From NCBI RefSeq assembly GCF_036634175.1, contig NZ_JAZIFX010000001.1, forward strand, positions 6,944,001 to 7,008,000: a DNA stretch of 64,000 nt. Direction: 5' to 3'. Shown piece by piece: positions 33,776-43,566 of this stretch. The notes under the pieces were generated by a model. The model saw only the letters and a list, made by a program, of their open reading frames with translations. It had not been told where the DNA came from and did no database searches. Source of the stretch: Streptomyces sp. P9-A2 (GTDB lineage: Bacteria; Actinomycetota; Actinomycetes; Streptomycetales; Streptomycetaceae). Made by a program: the position numbers and the translations under genes. The first letter of the stretch is position 1, and each line of letters starts with the position of its first letter.

Positions 33776-36159
33776 CCGGCACCGGCCCCGGCACGCCGAC
33801 CAAGAGCGTGACCCTGCGGCTGCTCGACAAGGCGGACAAGGAGATCGTCAAGCTGGACCGGGCGATCGTCGGCGCGGTGTACAAGTTCCAGCACGAGTTC
33901 CGCAAGAACCCCGAGGCGGGCGGCTTCGACCTCAAGCAGCTCAAGGGACACGACCGGCTCTGGTCGGCGCGCGTCAACCGCGAGTACCGCGCCCTCCTGC
34001 TCCGCCTGGCCGGCGACGACTGGCTCCTCGTCTCCGTCAAGCACCGCGGTCACGTCCACCGCAACCTCGACCGGCTCACGTACGGCATCAACCAGGTGAC
34101 CGGCGCGATCGAGTACGTGGACCTCCAGGTCGTCGAGGAAGGCGTGCTGCGGCCGACGGCGCCCACGGCCCAGGCGTCCCCCGCCGAGCCGTCCCCGGCG
34201 TTGCCCCCGGCACTGTCGCCCCCGCCGGCCGAGCCGCGGCCCGAGAGCGAGCCGCGGCCCGAGAGCGAGCCGCGGCCCGTGGCCGAACCGGGGCCCGTTG
34301 CCGACGACGAAGCCCGGCTGTTCTCCGAGTTCACCGCGGAACAACTGGCTGATCTGGGCGTCGCGGAACCCCTCGTCCCCATAGTCCTCAAGCTGACCAC
34401 GGACGACGAACTCCTGGGCCTGGCCGAGTACGCGCCCCGGCACACGGGGGAGGTGCTCCTGAGGCTCCGTGACGGCGTCCCCTACGACCAGGTCATGCAA
34501 CAGGTCACCGACCCGCTCACCGGCCGGCGCGACGACGGGGCGAGGGAGCCGGTCGACACCGACGACTGGCAGACCGCCGTCGAACGTTCGCAGACCGTGG
34601 TGATCACGGACGACGCCTCCCTCCAGAGCATCATCGAGGAAGGCGACTTCGGCCGGTGGAAGGTGTTCCTGCACCCCACCCAGGAGAAGCTCGTCCACCG
34701 CGCCTACTCCGGCCCGGCCCGGGTCAGCGGAGGCCCCGGCACCGGCAAGACGATCGTGGCCCTGCACCGGGTCAAACACCTCGTCGACCGCCTGCCCCCC
34801 GGCCACACCAAGCCCGTCCTGCTCACCACGTTCAACCGGAATCTCGCAGCCGACCTGCGCACCCGCCTGATGTCGCTCGGAGGCCCCGAAACGCTCGCCC
34901 GGGTCGACATCACCCATGTGGACCAGCTGGCGACGAGGGTGGTCAGCGAGTCCGCCCCCGGCAGCGGCAAGCGCCGCATCGACGACGCGCAGGCGCTGCT
35001 CGAATGGCGCCAACTCCTGCTGGAGACGGGCGAGAACCGGTGGGACGCCGAATTCCTGAGCGACGAGTGGAACCAGGTCATCCTCGGACAGGCCGTCGCC
35101 TCCCGCTCCGAGTACTTCCGCGCCCGGCGCGCCGGGCGGGGCCGCAGCGTCACCCGCCCCGACCGCGCGGAGATCTGGCAGCTCGCCGAGCGTTTCACGC
35201 AACGGCTGGAAGTGAGCGGCCTGGAAACGTACCGCCAAGTCGCCGAACGCGCCGCCCAACTGGAGATCGCCCGTCGGCACAAGATCGAGGAGCGCAGGAA
35301 GCGACAGGAGGAGAACGCGGGCCCCGGCAAAATCCACGCCGAGTCGGGGACCGGAGCCTGGCTGCGCCACCGCTACCGGCACATCGTCGTGGACGAGGCC
35401 CAGGACCTGAGCCCCGCCCACTGGAAGATGCTCCGCGCGATGGCCCCGCAGGAACCGGACGACCTCTTCCTGGTCGGCGACACCCACCAGCGCATCTACG
35501 ACAACCAGGTCACCCTCGGCAGCCTGGGCGTCCACATCCGCGGCCGGTCGGCCAGGCTCACGCTCAGCTACCGCACGACCCACGAGATCCTCAAGTCGGC
35601 GACCCACCTGCTGGACGGCACGGACTACGACGACCTCGACGGCGGCACGGACGACCTGGGCGGGTACCGGTCGGTGCTGCACGGGATGCGTCCATGGCTG
35701 CGCGGTGCCGAGAGCTGGGACGGTGAGCTCGACCTCGTGGCCGAGCAGGTGCGGGCCTGGCACCACGTCGCTCGTGAGTCCGTCGCCGTCTGCGTGCCCA
35801 CGAACGACATGGCGGACGACGTCGTGGGCCGGCTCGCCCGGCGCGGCATCGTCGCGACGAAGATCACCTCCGATGGCCCCAAGGGCGGCGAGGGCGTCCA
35901 CGTCGGCACCATGTACCGCTTCAAGGGGCTGGAATACCGGTGCATGATCATCGCCGGTGTCTCCGAGGGCAAGGTCCCCCGCTCGTCCGTGGACGCCTGG
36001 GAGAGCACCGACAGAACACGCCATCAGCGTGAACTGCGACGAGCCCGCTCACTGCTCTTCGTCGCCGCCACCCGGGCCCGGGACGCCCTGGTCATCACCT
36101 GGAGCGGCGAACCGAGCCGCTTCCTGCGACCACTGAGGGCGCCGGGAGCGAACGGCTGA
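33772..36159 (+). CDS. UvrD/Rep-type helicase with N-terminal RelE/ParE-like domain
   Basis: This is a 795-residue fusion. Residues 1-120 resemble RelE/ParE toxins (LKQLKGHDRLWSARVNREYR, then LLVSVKHRGHVHRN). A Pro/Glu linker with tandem PESEPR repeats and a helical segment follow. The SF1A helicase begins with GGPGTGKT (about 320-327), DEAQD (about 540), VGDTHQRIYDN and LSYRTTHEI (motif IV region), a TMYRFKGLEY segment (about 714), and the terminal RARSLLFVAATRARD. The RelE-like fold may serve as an RNA- or protein-binding module rather than an active toxin; its catalytic residues were not checked. ATG 33772 overlaps the DUF1998 helicase stop. It is the last gene of the operon. Confidence 0.85.
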   Translation: MTGTGPGTPTKSVTLRLLDKADKEIVKLDRAIVGAVYKFQHEFRKNPEAGGFDLKQLKGHDRLWSARVNREYRALLLRLAGDDWLLVSVKHRGHVHRNLDRLTYGINQVTGAIEYVDLQVVEEGVLRPTAPTAQASPAEPSPALPPALSPPPAEPRPESEPRPESEPRPVAEPGPVADDEARLFSEFTAEQLADLGVAEPLVPIVLKLTTDDELLGLAEYAPRHTGEVLLRLRDGVPYDQVMQQVTDPLTGRRDDGAREPVDTDDWQTAVERSQTVVITDDASLQSIIEEGDFGRWKVFLHPTQEKLVHRAYSGPARVSGGPGTGKTIVALHRVKHLVDRLPPGHTKPVLLTTFNRNLAADLRTRLMSLGGPETLARVDITHVDQLATRVVSESAPGSGKRRIDDAQALLEWRQLLLETGENRWDAEFLSDEWNQVILGQAVASRSEYFRARRAGRGRSVTRPDRAEIWQLAERFTQRLEVSGLETYRQVAERAAQLEIARRHKIEERRKRQEENAGPGKIHAESGTGAWLRHRYRHIVVDEAQDLSPAHWKMLRAMAPQEPDDLFLVGDTHQRIYDNQVTLGSLGVHIRGRSARLTLSYRTTHEILKSATHLLDGTDYDDLDGGTDDLGGYRSVLHGMRPWLRGAESWDGELDLVAEQVRAWHHVARESVAVCVPTNDMADDVVGRLARRGIVATKITSDGPKGGEGVHVGTMYRFKGLEYRCMIIAGVSEGKVPRSSVDAWESTDRTRHQRELRRARSLLFVAATRARDALVITWSGEPSRFLRPLRAPGANG

Positions 36160-36343
36160 GCGGGAGGACGGGGCCCGCCCGCCGCGGTGGCCGCAGGTTT
36201 TTCCACCGGCGTCGGTGTCAGCCACACATCGTCCGCAGACGCTTCGGCGGACCACACGTCCGCCACCGAAACTCCCCGGACTCTCCCCGGCGCGGGCAGA
36301 GAGGACGGGCAAGGTCGTCGGCACGCACACACCGAGGTGAGAG

Positions 36344-38203
36344 ATGCAGTTCACCACCCGCCCCACCCTTCAGGGCACCTTCGGCATGGTGTCGTCCACG
36401 CACTGGCTGGCGTCCCAGTCGGCCATGGCCGTCCTGGAGGGCGGAGGCAACGCGTACGACGCGGCCGTGGCGGGCGCCTTCGTGCTGCACGTCGTCGAGC
36501 CGCACCTCAACGGACCGGCCGGCGAGGTGCCCATCCTGCTCGCGCCCGCCGGCGGCGAGGTGCGGGTGCTGTGCGGGCAGGGCGTCGCACCGGCCGGGGC
36601 GAGCGCCGCCCACTACCGGGCGCTCGGCCTGGACCTCGTCCCGGGCACCGGACCGCTCGCCGCCGCCGTGCCCGGCGCCTTCGACGCCTGGATGCTCCTG
36701 CTGCGCGACCACGGCACCCGCTCCCTCGCCGATGTTCTCCGGTACGCCGTCGGATACGCCGAGCATGGACACGCGCCCGTGGAGAACGTCGGCGGGACCG
36801 TCGAGACCGTACGGGAGCTGTTCGAGACGGAGTGGACCTCCTCGGCACAGGTGTACCTGCCCGGCGGCAGGGCGCCCCGCCCCGGCGAGCTGCTGCGCAA
36901 CCCCGCCCTCGCGGCCACCTGGCGGCGGCTGCTGGCCGAGGTCGCCGGGGCGGGCGGCCGGGAGGCGCAGATCGACGCCGCGCGGGAGGTGTGGCGCACC
37001 GGCTTCATCGCCGAGGCCCTGGTCCGTCAGGCCGGGCGGCCCACCCTGGACACCAGCGGCGAGCACCGCACCGGCACGCTGACCGCCGCCGACCTCGCCG
37101 GCTGGTCGGCGACGTACGAGACCCCGGCGACGTACGACTGGAACGGCTGGACCGTGTGCAAGGCGGGCCCCTGGAGCCAGGGCCCCGTCCTGCTCCAGCA
37201 GCTCGCCCTGCTCCCGCCGGAACTGCCCCCGTACGGCTCCGCCGACTACACGCACCTGCTGATCGAGGGCAGCAAGCTGGCCATGGCCGACCGGGAGGCC
37301 TGGTACGGGGACGCGGCCGAGGTGCCGCTCGACGACCTGCTGTCGGCGGAGTACAACGCCGAGCGGCGCACCCGGGTGGGACCCCGGGCCTCACAGGTGC
37401 TGAGGCCGGGCAGTCCCGGCGGGCGCACCCCGCGACTGAGCGCGCAGGCACGCGCGGCGGCCGCCGGCGCGGGCGGCCCGCGCGAGGCGGGGGGCCGGAG
37501 GAGGGACGCCGTCGTGCCGGGTGTCGGCGAACCGACGGTCGCCAAGCACCCCACGTCCCCCGTGCCGGGCGAACCGGAGGTCTCCGGCGACGGGGCCACC
37601 CGGGGCGACACCTGCCATCTGGACATCGTCGACCGCTGGGGCAACATGGTCGCGGCCACCCCGAGCGGCGGCTGGCTCCAGTCCAACCCGGTCGTGCCCG
37701 AACTCGGCTTCCCCCTCGGCACCCGGCTCCAGATGACCTGGCTGGAGGACGGACTGCCCAACACGCTCACGCCGGGACGCCGTCCCCGCACCACCCTCAC
37801 CCCGTCCGTCGCCCTGCGCGACGGGGTGCCGGTGATGGCGTTCGGTACGCCCGGCGGGGACCAGCAGGACCAGTGGCAGCTGCACTTCTTCCTCGCCGTC
37901 GCGCTGCGCGGCCCGGTCCGCGGCGGGCTCGACCTGCAGGGCGCGATCGACGCCCCGAACTGGCACCACGACAGCTTCCCCGGCTCCTTCTACCCGCGCG
38001 GAACGCGCCCCGGCAGCGTCACCGTGGAGTCCCGGACGGACCCGGCGGTGGTGCGGGAGCTGCGGCGCCGGGGCCATGAGGTGACGGTCGGCGAGGCCTG
38101 GTCGGAGGGCAGGCTGTGCGCGGTCGCCCGGGATCCGGCCACGGGGGTGCTCTCGGCGGCGGCGAACCCGCGCGGCATGCAGGGCTACGCGGTGGGCCGC
38201 TGA
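36344..38203 (+). CDS. Gamma-glutamyltransferase family protein
   Basis: This 619-residue member of the gamma-glutamyltranspeptidase N-terminal nucleophile family has the N-terminal block SSTHWLASQSAMAVLEGGGNAYDAA and the usual LNGPAGEVP, DGLPNTLTPG and RPRTTLTPS segments. The likely nucleophile is the Thr of GDTCHLDIVDRWGN, where autocleavage would create the small subunit. There is no signal peptide, so the protein is probably cytoplasmic. It would transfer or hydrolyse gamma-glutamyl groups; the true substrate is not known. An about 60-residue Gly/Pro/Arg-rich insert (residues 340-405) precedes the nucleophile, as seen in actinomycete relatives. The ATG has GAGGTGAGAG upstream. It starts 184 bases after the helicase operon and marks the return to ordinary chromosome. 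Confidence 0.88.
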   Translation: MQFTTRPTLQGTFGMVSSTHWLASQSAMAVLEGGGNAYDAAVAGAFVLHVVEPHLNGPAGEVPILLAPAGGEVRVLCGQGVAPAGASAAHYRALGLDLVPGTGPLAAAVPGAFDAWMLLLRDHGTRSLADVLRYAVGYAEHGHAPVENVGGTVETVRELFETEWTSSAQVYLPGGRAPRPGELLRNPALAATWRRLLAEVAGAGGREAQIDAAREVWRTGFIAEALVRQAGRPTLDTSGEHRTGTLTAADLAGWSATYETPATYDWNGWTVCKAGPWSQGPVLLQQLALLPPELPPYGSADYTHLLIEGSKLAMADREAWYGDAAEVPLDDLLSAEYNAERRTRVGPRASQVLRPGSPGGRTPRLSAQARAAAAGAGGPREAGGRRRDAVVPGVGEPTVAKHPTSPVPGEPEVSGDGATRGDTCHLDIVDRWGNMVAATPSGGWLQSNPVVPELGFPLGTRLQMTWLEDGLPNTLTPGRRPRTTLTPSVALRDGVPVMAFGTPGGDQQDQWQLHFFLAVALRGPVRGGLDLQGAIDAPNWHHDSFPGSFYPRGTRPGSVTVESRTDPAVVRELRRRGHEVTVGEAWSEGRLCAVARDPATGVLSAAANPRGMQGYAVGR

Positions 38204-38295
38204 GCCCATACCCGGTCGGGCCGAGGACCCATATTCATACGGATACCACCTGGAGTGCACCGAACGGGTGGGGTTTGTCAGTGGGGCATGTTCTC

Positions 38296-39150
38296 ATGGG
38301 AGGCATGATCAAGGACAACGAAACCATCGAAGAGTTTCTCGCACAGCACGCCGTCGACGTGGAGGACGCCGTCCGCAAGGCGGCCGCACAGGAGATCATG
38401 CCGCGCTGGCGCCGGCTCGCCGACCACGAGGTCGACCGCAAGTCCGGCCCGCACGACCTGGTGACCGACGCCGACCGGCAGGCCGAGCTGTACCTCACCG
38501 ACGCGCTGCTCGCCCTGCTGCCCGGCTCGGTCGTGGTGGGCGAGGAGGCGGTGCACGCCAACCCGGCGTCGTACGAGGAGATACGCGGCGAGGCGCCGGT
38601 GTGGATCGTCGACCCGGTCGACGGCACCCGGCAGTTCGTGCACGGCGACAGCGGATTCTGCACCCTGGTCGCCCTCGCGCTCGGCGGAGTCGTCCACGCC
38701 TCGTGGACGTTCGCCCCGGTCCACGAAGAACTCGCCACCGCCGTAAGGGGACAGGGCGCTTTCCTCGACGGCGTGCGGCTGCACGCCGGTTCCCCGGACC
38801 CCGACCGCGACCTGCGCGTGGCCACCTCCCACCCGGACTTCACGACGGACGACCAGAAGCGCTCCCTCCTCGGCCTGAGGACGGACGGCGTGGCACCCCG
38901 CGCCTGCGGCTCGGCCGGACTGGAGTACCTGGCCGTCGCCCGCGGTGAGTCGGACGCCACCGCCTTCTGCTGGGAAGCCGCCTGGGACCACGCGGCGGGC
39001 CTGCTCCTCGTCGAGGAGGCGGGCGGCGCCCACCTGACCCGCGCCGGCGAGCCCTTCCGCATCACGGGCGGCAACGACCTCCCCTTCACCGCGGCCCGCG
39101 ACGAGGCCACGGCCCGCCGGGTGACGGGACTGCTGTCGGCCGGAGCCTGA
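38296..39150 (+). CDS. Inositol monophosphatase family protein
   Basis: This 284-residue Mg-dependent phosphatase has the IMPase metal-binding signatures DLVTDADRQAE, GEEAVHAN, WIVDPVDGTRQF and WDHAAG. These bind the metals that activate water in inositol phosphate, histidinol phosphate or PAP hydrolysis. Which substrate is used cannot be told from the sequence. ATG 38296 has GGGG 9 bases upstream; ATG 38305 is an alternative. No operon partner is evident. The protein lacks a signal peptide. Confidence 0.88.
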   Translation: MGGMIKDNETIEEFLAQHAVDVEDAVRKAAAQEIMPRWRRLADHEVDRKSGPHDLVTDADRQAELYLTDALLALLPGSVVVGEEAVHANPASYEEIRGEAPVWIVDPVDGTRQFVHGDSGFCTLVALALGGVVHASWTFAPVHEELATAVRGQGAFLDGVRLHAGSPDPDRDLRVATSHPDFTTDDQKRSLLGLRTDGVAPRACGSAGLEYLAVARGESDATAFCWEAAWDHAAGLLLVEEAGGAHLTRAGEPFRITGGNDLPFTAARDEATARRVTGLLSAGA

Positions 39151-39374
39151 CCACGAGGTCCGCCGCGCCGGGCGAGGTGGTGAGGCGCGGGGGACGGCCT
39201 TTCGACCTGCGGCACCGGCAGCGACCGGCCGGGGACGGGTTGCCACAGGGCGCGCCCTTCGTCGTCGGGTCCGTACCGGCACCGGGCGTCGTCGGCACAG
39301 GACGCCCGCACCGGGCAGGGGACACCTCGGCCACCGCGTCACGCGGCGGAGGCCACCCGGGAGCGGGAGGTCAC
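39151..39374. other. Intergenic, no gene seen
   Basis: This is GC-rich spacer after the phosphatase gene leading into the inverted-repeat element. No hairpin strong enough to call a terminator and no short gene could be supported. Confidence 0.4.
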
Positions 39375-39540
39375 TTACGACCTCACCCGCGATGGCGAGC
39401 GGGCTCCCGACGCCCCGCGGCTTCGCCTCCGGCGTTGTCGTCGGTCGCGATGGCTCCGCCATCACTCCCTCCTCCGCCTTGGATACGAAGCCGCATGACG
39501 CCGCTCGCCGATCCACTCCCCATCGCGGGTGAGGTCGTTA
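39375..39540. repeat. MITE-like element bounded by 21-bp inverted repeats
   Basis: The sequence TTACGACCTCACCCGCGATGG (39,375-39,395) is matched in inverted orientation at 39,520-39,540 with one mismatch. The 166-bp unit has no gene. A small internal hairpin (GATGGC..GCCATC) lies near 39,448. It looks like a miniature inverted-repeat element or a repeated palindromic unit. Copies elsewhere in the genome would confirm it. Confidence 0.55.
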
Positions 39541-39663
39541 GGGCCGGGAGATCGCCAGGGGCCGGGAGAGTGTCGGCGCCCCGGCATATCCTGGGTCTCC
39601 CGATCGCTCTCGATCGCCCCCGGCCGCCTCCGGGTGCCGTCGGCCGACGAAGGAGTTCCGAAG

Positions 39664-41082
39664 GTGGTGTCGATGCTCGATGTGGTCGTGGTGGGCGCGG
39701 GGCCGAACGGACTGACCGCCGCCGTGGAACTGGCCCGGCGCGGTTTCTCCGTCGCGTTGTTCGAGGCGAGGGGCACCGTCGGGGGCGGCGCCCGCACCGA
39801 GGAACTGACCCTGCCCGGCTTCCGGCACGACCCGTGCTCCGCGGCCCATCCGCTGGGCATCAACTCGCCCGCCTTCCGGGCCCTCCCGCTGGAGCGTCAC
39901 GGCCTGGAGTGGCTGCACGCGGACCTGCCCATGGCCCACCCCTTCCTCGACGGCACGGCGGCCGTGCTGTCCCGGTCGGTCGGCGAGACGGCCGCCTCCT
40001 TCGGCCCGCGCGACGCCGGACCCTACCGACGTCTGGTGCAGCCCTTCCTGCCCCGATGGGACACCCTGGCCCGCGACTTCATGTCCCTGCCGCTCACCGC
40101 GCTGCCCCGCGACCCGATCGGCCTCGCCCGCTTCGGCCTCGCCGGACTCCAGCCCTCCACCTGGCTGATGCGCCGCTTCCGCGACGAGCGGGCCAAGGCC
40201 CTGTTCGCCGGACTCGTCGCCCATGTGATGGCACCCCTCGGCGGCTTCGCCACCGGCGCCGTGGGCCTGGTCTTCGCCCTCGCCGCGCACGCCCGCGGCT
40301 GGCCCGTCGCCCGCGGCGGCTCCCAGGCCATCTCGGACGCCCTCGCCGGCTACCTGCACGACCTCGGCGCCGCCGTCCACACCGACTACGAGGTCAAGCG
40401 GCTCGACGACCTGCCGCCGGCCCGCGCGTACGTCTTCGACACCTCGCCCACCGCCCTCGCCCGCATCGCCGGCTTCGGCGACCACTACGCGAACTACCGC
40501 TACGGCCCCGGCGTCTTCAAGCTCGACTACGCGCTGGACGGCCCCGTGCCGTGGACCGCGCCCGAGGCCCACAGGGCCACCACCGTGCAGATCGGCGCGG
40601 ACAGTGCCGAGATCGGCGCCGCCCTGCGCGCCGCGTCCCGGGAAGGCCGTGCCCCCGACCGGCCTTTCCTCATCACCGTGCAGCCCAGCGTCGCCGACCC
40701 CACCCGGGCACCGGCCGGCAAGCAGGTCTTCTGGGCCTACGGCCATGTCCCGAACGGCTGGACCGGCGACCTGACCGACGCCGTGGAACGCCAACTGGAA
40801 CGCTTCGCCCCGGGATTCCGCGACCGCGTCCTGGCCCGCGCCACCGCGGGCCCGCCCCAACTCGCCGCCCGCAACGCCAACTACGTCGGCGGCGACATCG
40901 GCTCCGGCGCCGCCAGCGGCCTCCAGCTCCTGCTGCGCCCCAAGCTCTCCCTGTTCCCGTACTCCACCCCGCACCCGGCCGTGTTCATCTGCTCGTCGGC
41001 CACCCCGCCCGGCCCCGGCGTCCACGGCATGTCCGGGCACAACGCGGCGAAGGCCGTCTGGAGGAGGCTGCGGCAGACATGA
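39664..41082 (+). CDS. FAD-dependent oxidoreductase, phytoene-desaturase-like
   Basis: This 472-residue flavoprotein has a GxGxxG Rossmann motif at the N-terminus ([20 protein letters not shown]) and the C-terminal [16 protein letters not shown]-binding end typical of the CrtI/NAD(P)-phytoene-dehydrogenase-related group. The middle region carries the [14 protein letters not shown] motif seen in these enzymes. The substrate is unknown, and no carotenoid genes are near. AGGAG lies 8 bases before GTG 39664; GTG 39667 and ATG 39673 are in-frame alternatives. Nearby genes (VOC, GMC) may belong to the same catabolic theme, but no tight operon is seen. Confidence 0.85.
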   Translation: MVSMLDVVVVGAGPNGLTAAVELARRGFSVALFEARGTVGGGARTEELTLPGFRHDPCSAAHPLGINSPAFRALPLERHGLEWLHADLPMAHPFLDGTAAVLSRSVGETAASFGPRDAGPYRRLVQPFLPRWDTLARDFMSLPLTALPRDPIGLARFGLAGLQPSTWLMRRFRDERAKALFAGLVAHVMAPLGGFATGAVGLVFALAAHARGWPVARGGSQAISDALAGYLHDLGAAVHTDYEVKRLDDLPPARAYVFDTSPTALARIAGFGDHYANYRYGPGVFKLDYALDGPVPWTAPEAHRATTVQIGADSAEIGAALRAASREGRAPDRPFLITVQPSVADPTRAPAGKQVFWAYGHVPNGWTGDLTDAVERQLERFAPGFRDRVLARATAGPPQLAARNANYVGGDIGSGAASGLQLLLRPKLSLFPYSTPHPAVFICSSATPPGPGVHGMSGHNAAKAVWRRLRQT

Positions 41083-41173
41083 CCGCCATGGGCCCGCGCA
41101 CCTGTGACCGCACCTGTGACGGCGCCGTACACGATTCAGGGCATCAGCCCTGACGGGAAGCCAGGAGGCTCCG

Positions 41174-41542
41174 ATGCCAACGTTTCTTCGGATCGAAGTG
41201 TTCGTCGGGGATCTCGACGCCTTCGTCGACTTCTACACCGGCGTGCTCGGCTTCGAGGTCGCCGAGGACCGCCGTGCCGACGGCGACCAGTACGTGGCGG
41301 TGGTCCGGGACACGGTGCGCATCGGCGCCGTACCTCCCTGGACCGAGGTCGACCGGGCGGCCCGCCAGGTACCCACGGGCGTCGAGCTGGTGCTGGAGGT
41401 GGACGACGTGCGTGCCGAGTACAGCCGGGTGGCCGCATCGGGATATCCCGTCGCCGATCCTCTCCAGGACCGCCCCTGGGGCCTGACCGATTTCCGCCTC
41501 CACGATCCGGACGGGCACTACCTCCGGATCACCGGATGTTGA
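41174..41542 (+). CDS. VOC-family protein (glyoxalase/bleomycin-resistance fold)
   Basis: This 122-residue protein has the two beta-alpha-beta-beta-beta repeats of the vicinal oxygen chelate fold: IEVFVGDLDAFVDFYTGVLGF, then VELVLEVDDVRAEY, ending with DFRLHDPDGHYLRI. The metal site would use the terminal DPDGHYLRI strand. It could be a lyase, dioxygenase or binding protein; nothing indicates which. ATG 41174 follows GGAGG at good distance. Confidence 0.85.
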   Translation: MPTFLRIEVFVGDLDAFVDFYTGVLGFEVAEDRRADGDQYVAVVRDTVRIGAVPPWTEVDRAARQVPTGVELVLEVDDVRAEYSRVAASGYPVADPLQDRPWGLTDFRLHDPDGHYLRITGC

Positions 41543-41755
41543 CAGCGCTTTCCCCCTGGTCAGGATGCTGCGTTCAGGAGTGTGGTTGATCAGGCCGTCC
41601 TCCAGGAGGGCCCGGAGCCCGGGGGCCGAAGGACGGCGTGTTCCGGGGAGGTGCGCCATCTGTCCGGGAAGAGGCCCCATGAGCTGCGGTGATCGCGGCC
41701 TCGGCCGGAACGTTTCCTTTTCCGGGCTCGTCGTGCCTCCTTCGCGAGGGCGGCG

Positions 41756-43174
41756 GACGCGGGCGGAAGGCGGTGCGCCGCACTCGAACTCGCCCGCGCG
41801 GGAAGGTCCGTGACCATTCTGGAGGAGGGCCCCCGGGTCTCTGTCCGCGACCTGGAGACGGCCGGCCCCGCCGAGTCGATGCGCCGTCTGTACCGCAACG
41901 GCGGCGCGACCGCGGTCTTCGGAACCCCCACCATCGCCTACGGGGAGGCCCGCGTGGTCGGCGGCACCACCGTGGTCAACGGCGGCCTGCTGTGGGAACC
42001 CCCGGCGGCCCTCCTCGACCGCTGGGCGCTCTGGACGGGATACGGAAGCTACCGTGCGCCGGTCGTGGGCCCCCGCTTCGCGGAGGTGCAACGGCGCCTC
42101 GGCATGATCGTGCAGGAGCACGGAGACGGCAACGAGGACTCGCGGCTCCTGGCCCACGCCGCCGACTCGCTCGGCTGGCGATGGCAGCATCCGCAGCGCG
42201 TGGTGCGCGGCTGCCGGCACCGTAACCAGTGCGCCACCGGCTGCCCGACCGGCGCCAAACAGAGCATGGCGTCGACGTATCTGCCCGAGGCCGAGGCGCT
42301 GGGCGCGCGCATCGCCCCGAACGTGCGCGTGGAGCGGATCGCGCACCACCGGGGTGTGGTGCACGGTGTCGAGGCGACGGACGCCGAAGGCCGGCGCGTG
42401 CGGTACCGGCCCCGCACCCTGTTCGTCGCCGCGGGACCCATCGGCACCCCCGTGCTGCTGCGGCGCAGCGGCATCCACCGGCGGGCAGCCGGCCGCAGGC
42501 TGGAGCTGCACCTCAACCTGCGCACGATCGCCCGGTTCCCGCAGCCGGTGAACGCCGCGCGCGGCACGATGTTCACCGCCCAGGTGCAGGAGCACTCCGC
42601 CCTCGGCATTCTCGTCATGCCGTCCAACCTGACGCCCGGAGGCCTGGGCGCCGCGCTGGCCGCGCGAGACCCCCGGCAGGTCAACGAACTCCTCGTGGAC
42701 CAGGACCACCTGGGCATGTTCACCACCCAGGTGCGCATGCAGGGAACGGCCAGGATCGCCGGGCTGGTGGGCGGCACCCCGCTGCTGCGCCACGGCATGA
42801 CCCGGGCCGACCACCACACCCTGCGGCTGGCGTTCGGCAGGACCGCGCGGCTGCTGTTCGCCGCGGGCGCCGTGTAACTGCTGCCGCCCACGTCCTCCGC
42901 CGGGCCGCTGCGCACGCAGGCGGACGTGGAGGCGTACTGCGCCCGGGTCCGGCCCGGCGACTGGGAGCTGGTCTCGGTGCACGGCATGGCCGGCTGCCGC
43001 ATGGCGCTGCCCGAGCGGGGCGGGGTCTGCGACGAGTCCGGCAGGGCGCACGGTTTCACCAACCTGTACCTGTGCGACGCCAGCGTCCTGCCGGGCGCCC
43101 CCGGCATCAGTCCGCAGGGAACGATCATGTCCTTCGCCCACGAGATCGTGGGCCGTCATCTGGAGAACGCTTGA
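41756..43174 (+). pseudogene. GMC/choline-dehydrogenase-like oxidoreductase, degraded
   Basis: The GMC oxidoreductase is readable from about 41,756 (ALELARAGRSVTILEEGP) to 43,174. Its N-terminal GxGAGG FAD loop is garbled and no proper start exists. An in-frame TAA at 42,875-42,877 splits the body from the C-terminal GMC region, which continues in the same frame (MAGCRMALPERGGV, ASVLPGAPGISPQGTIMSF). The middle contains the FAD and Cys-rich GCRHRNQCATGCPTGAK region and a TTVVNGG motif. A GTG at 41,810 could still drive a truncated 355-residue product. The MFS gene overlaps its stop. Confidence 0.75.
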
Positions 43175-43566
43175 CCGACCAACCGACCGCGCAGCACGTC
43201 ACGACGCCGCACTCCGCGCCGGACACCCCTGTGTTCAGTACCGCGGCCGTGGTCGCGTCCTGCGTGGGCTTCGTCCTCATCGGCGCGCTCCAGGCCTTCT
43301 ACGGACCCGCGATCCCGGCCTTCCGCGAAGAGTTCGGGCTCTCCCCGTCCGCCGCGGGGCTGGGACTGAGCGCCCACTTCATCGGTGGTGTCGCCGGCGT
43401 GCTGCTGTTCGACCGGCTGTACGGACGGCTCGGCAACCGGCAGATCCTCGGTGCCTCCTACCTGCTGATGGCTCTCGGCGCGGCGGGCTTCGCGCTGGCA
43501 CCGAACTGGCCCGTCGGCCTGGCCGCGGCCCTGTTCGCCGGTCTCGGTTTCGGAGGCATCGACTAC

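Noticed and set aside
34230..34285. Short 18-bp direct repeats, considered as a CRISPR-like array
   Set aside because: They are in-frame PESEPR codons of the helicase linker with no spacers.
33430..36024. Minus-strand frame opposite the UvrD-like gene
   Set aside because: Antisense shadow; the plus strand carries helicase motifs and correct overlaps.
38116..38295. Longer N-terminus for the inositol-monophosphatase-family gene
   Set aside because: The extra residues are noise overlapping the previous gene's end, and conserved sequence begins just after 38,296.
39278..39516. Protein-like minus-strand frame across the MITE-like unit
   Set aside because: It spans the inverted-repeat element and is explained by the repeat; no domain.
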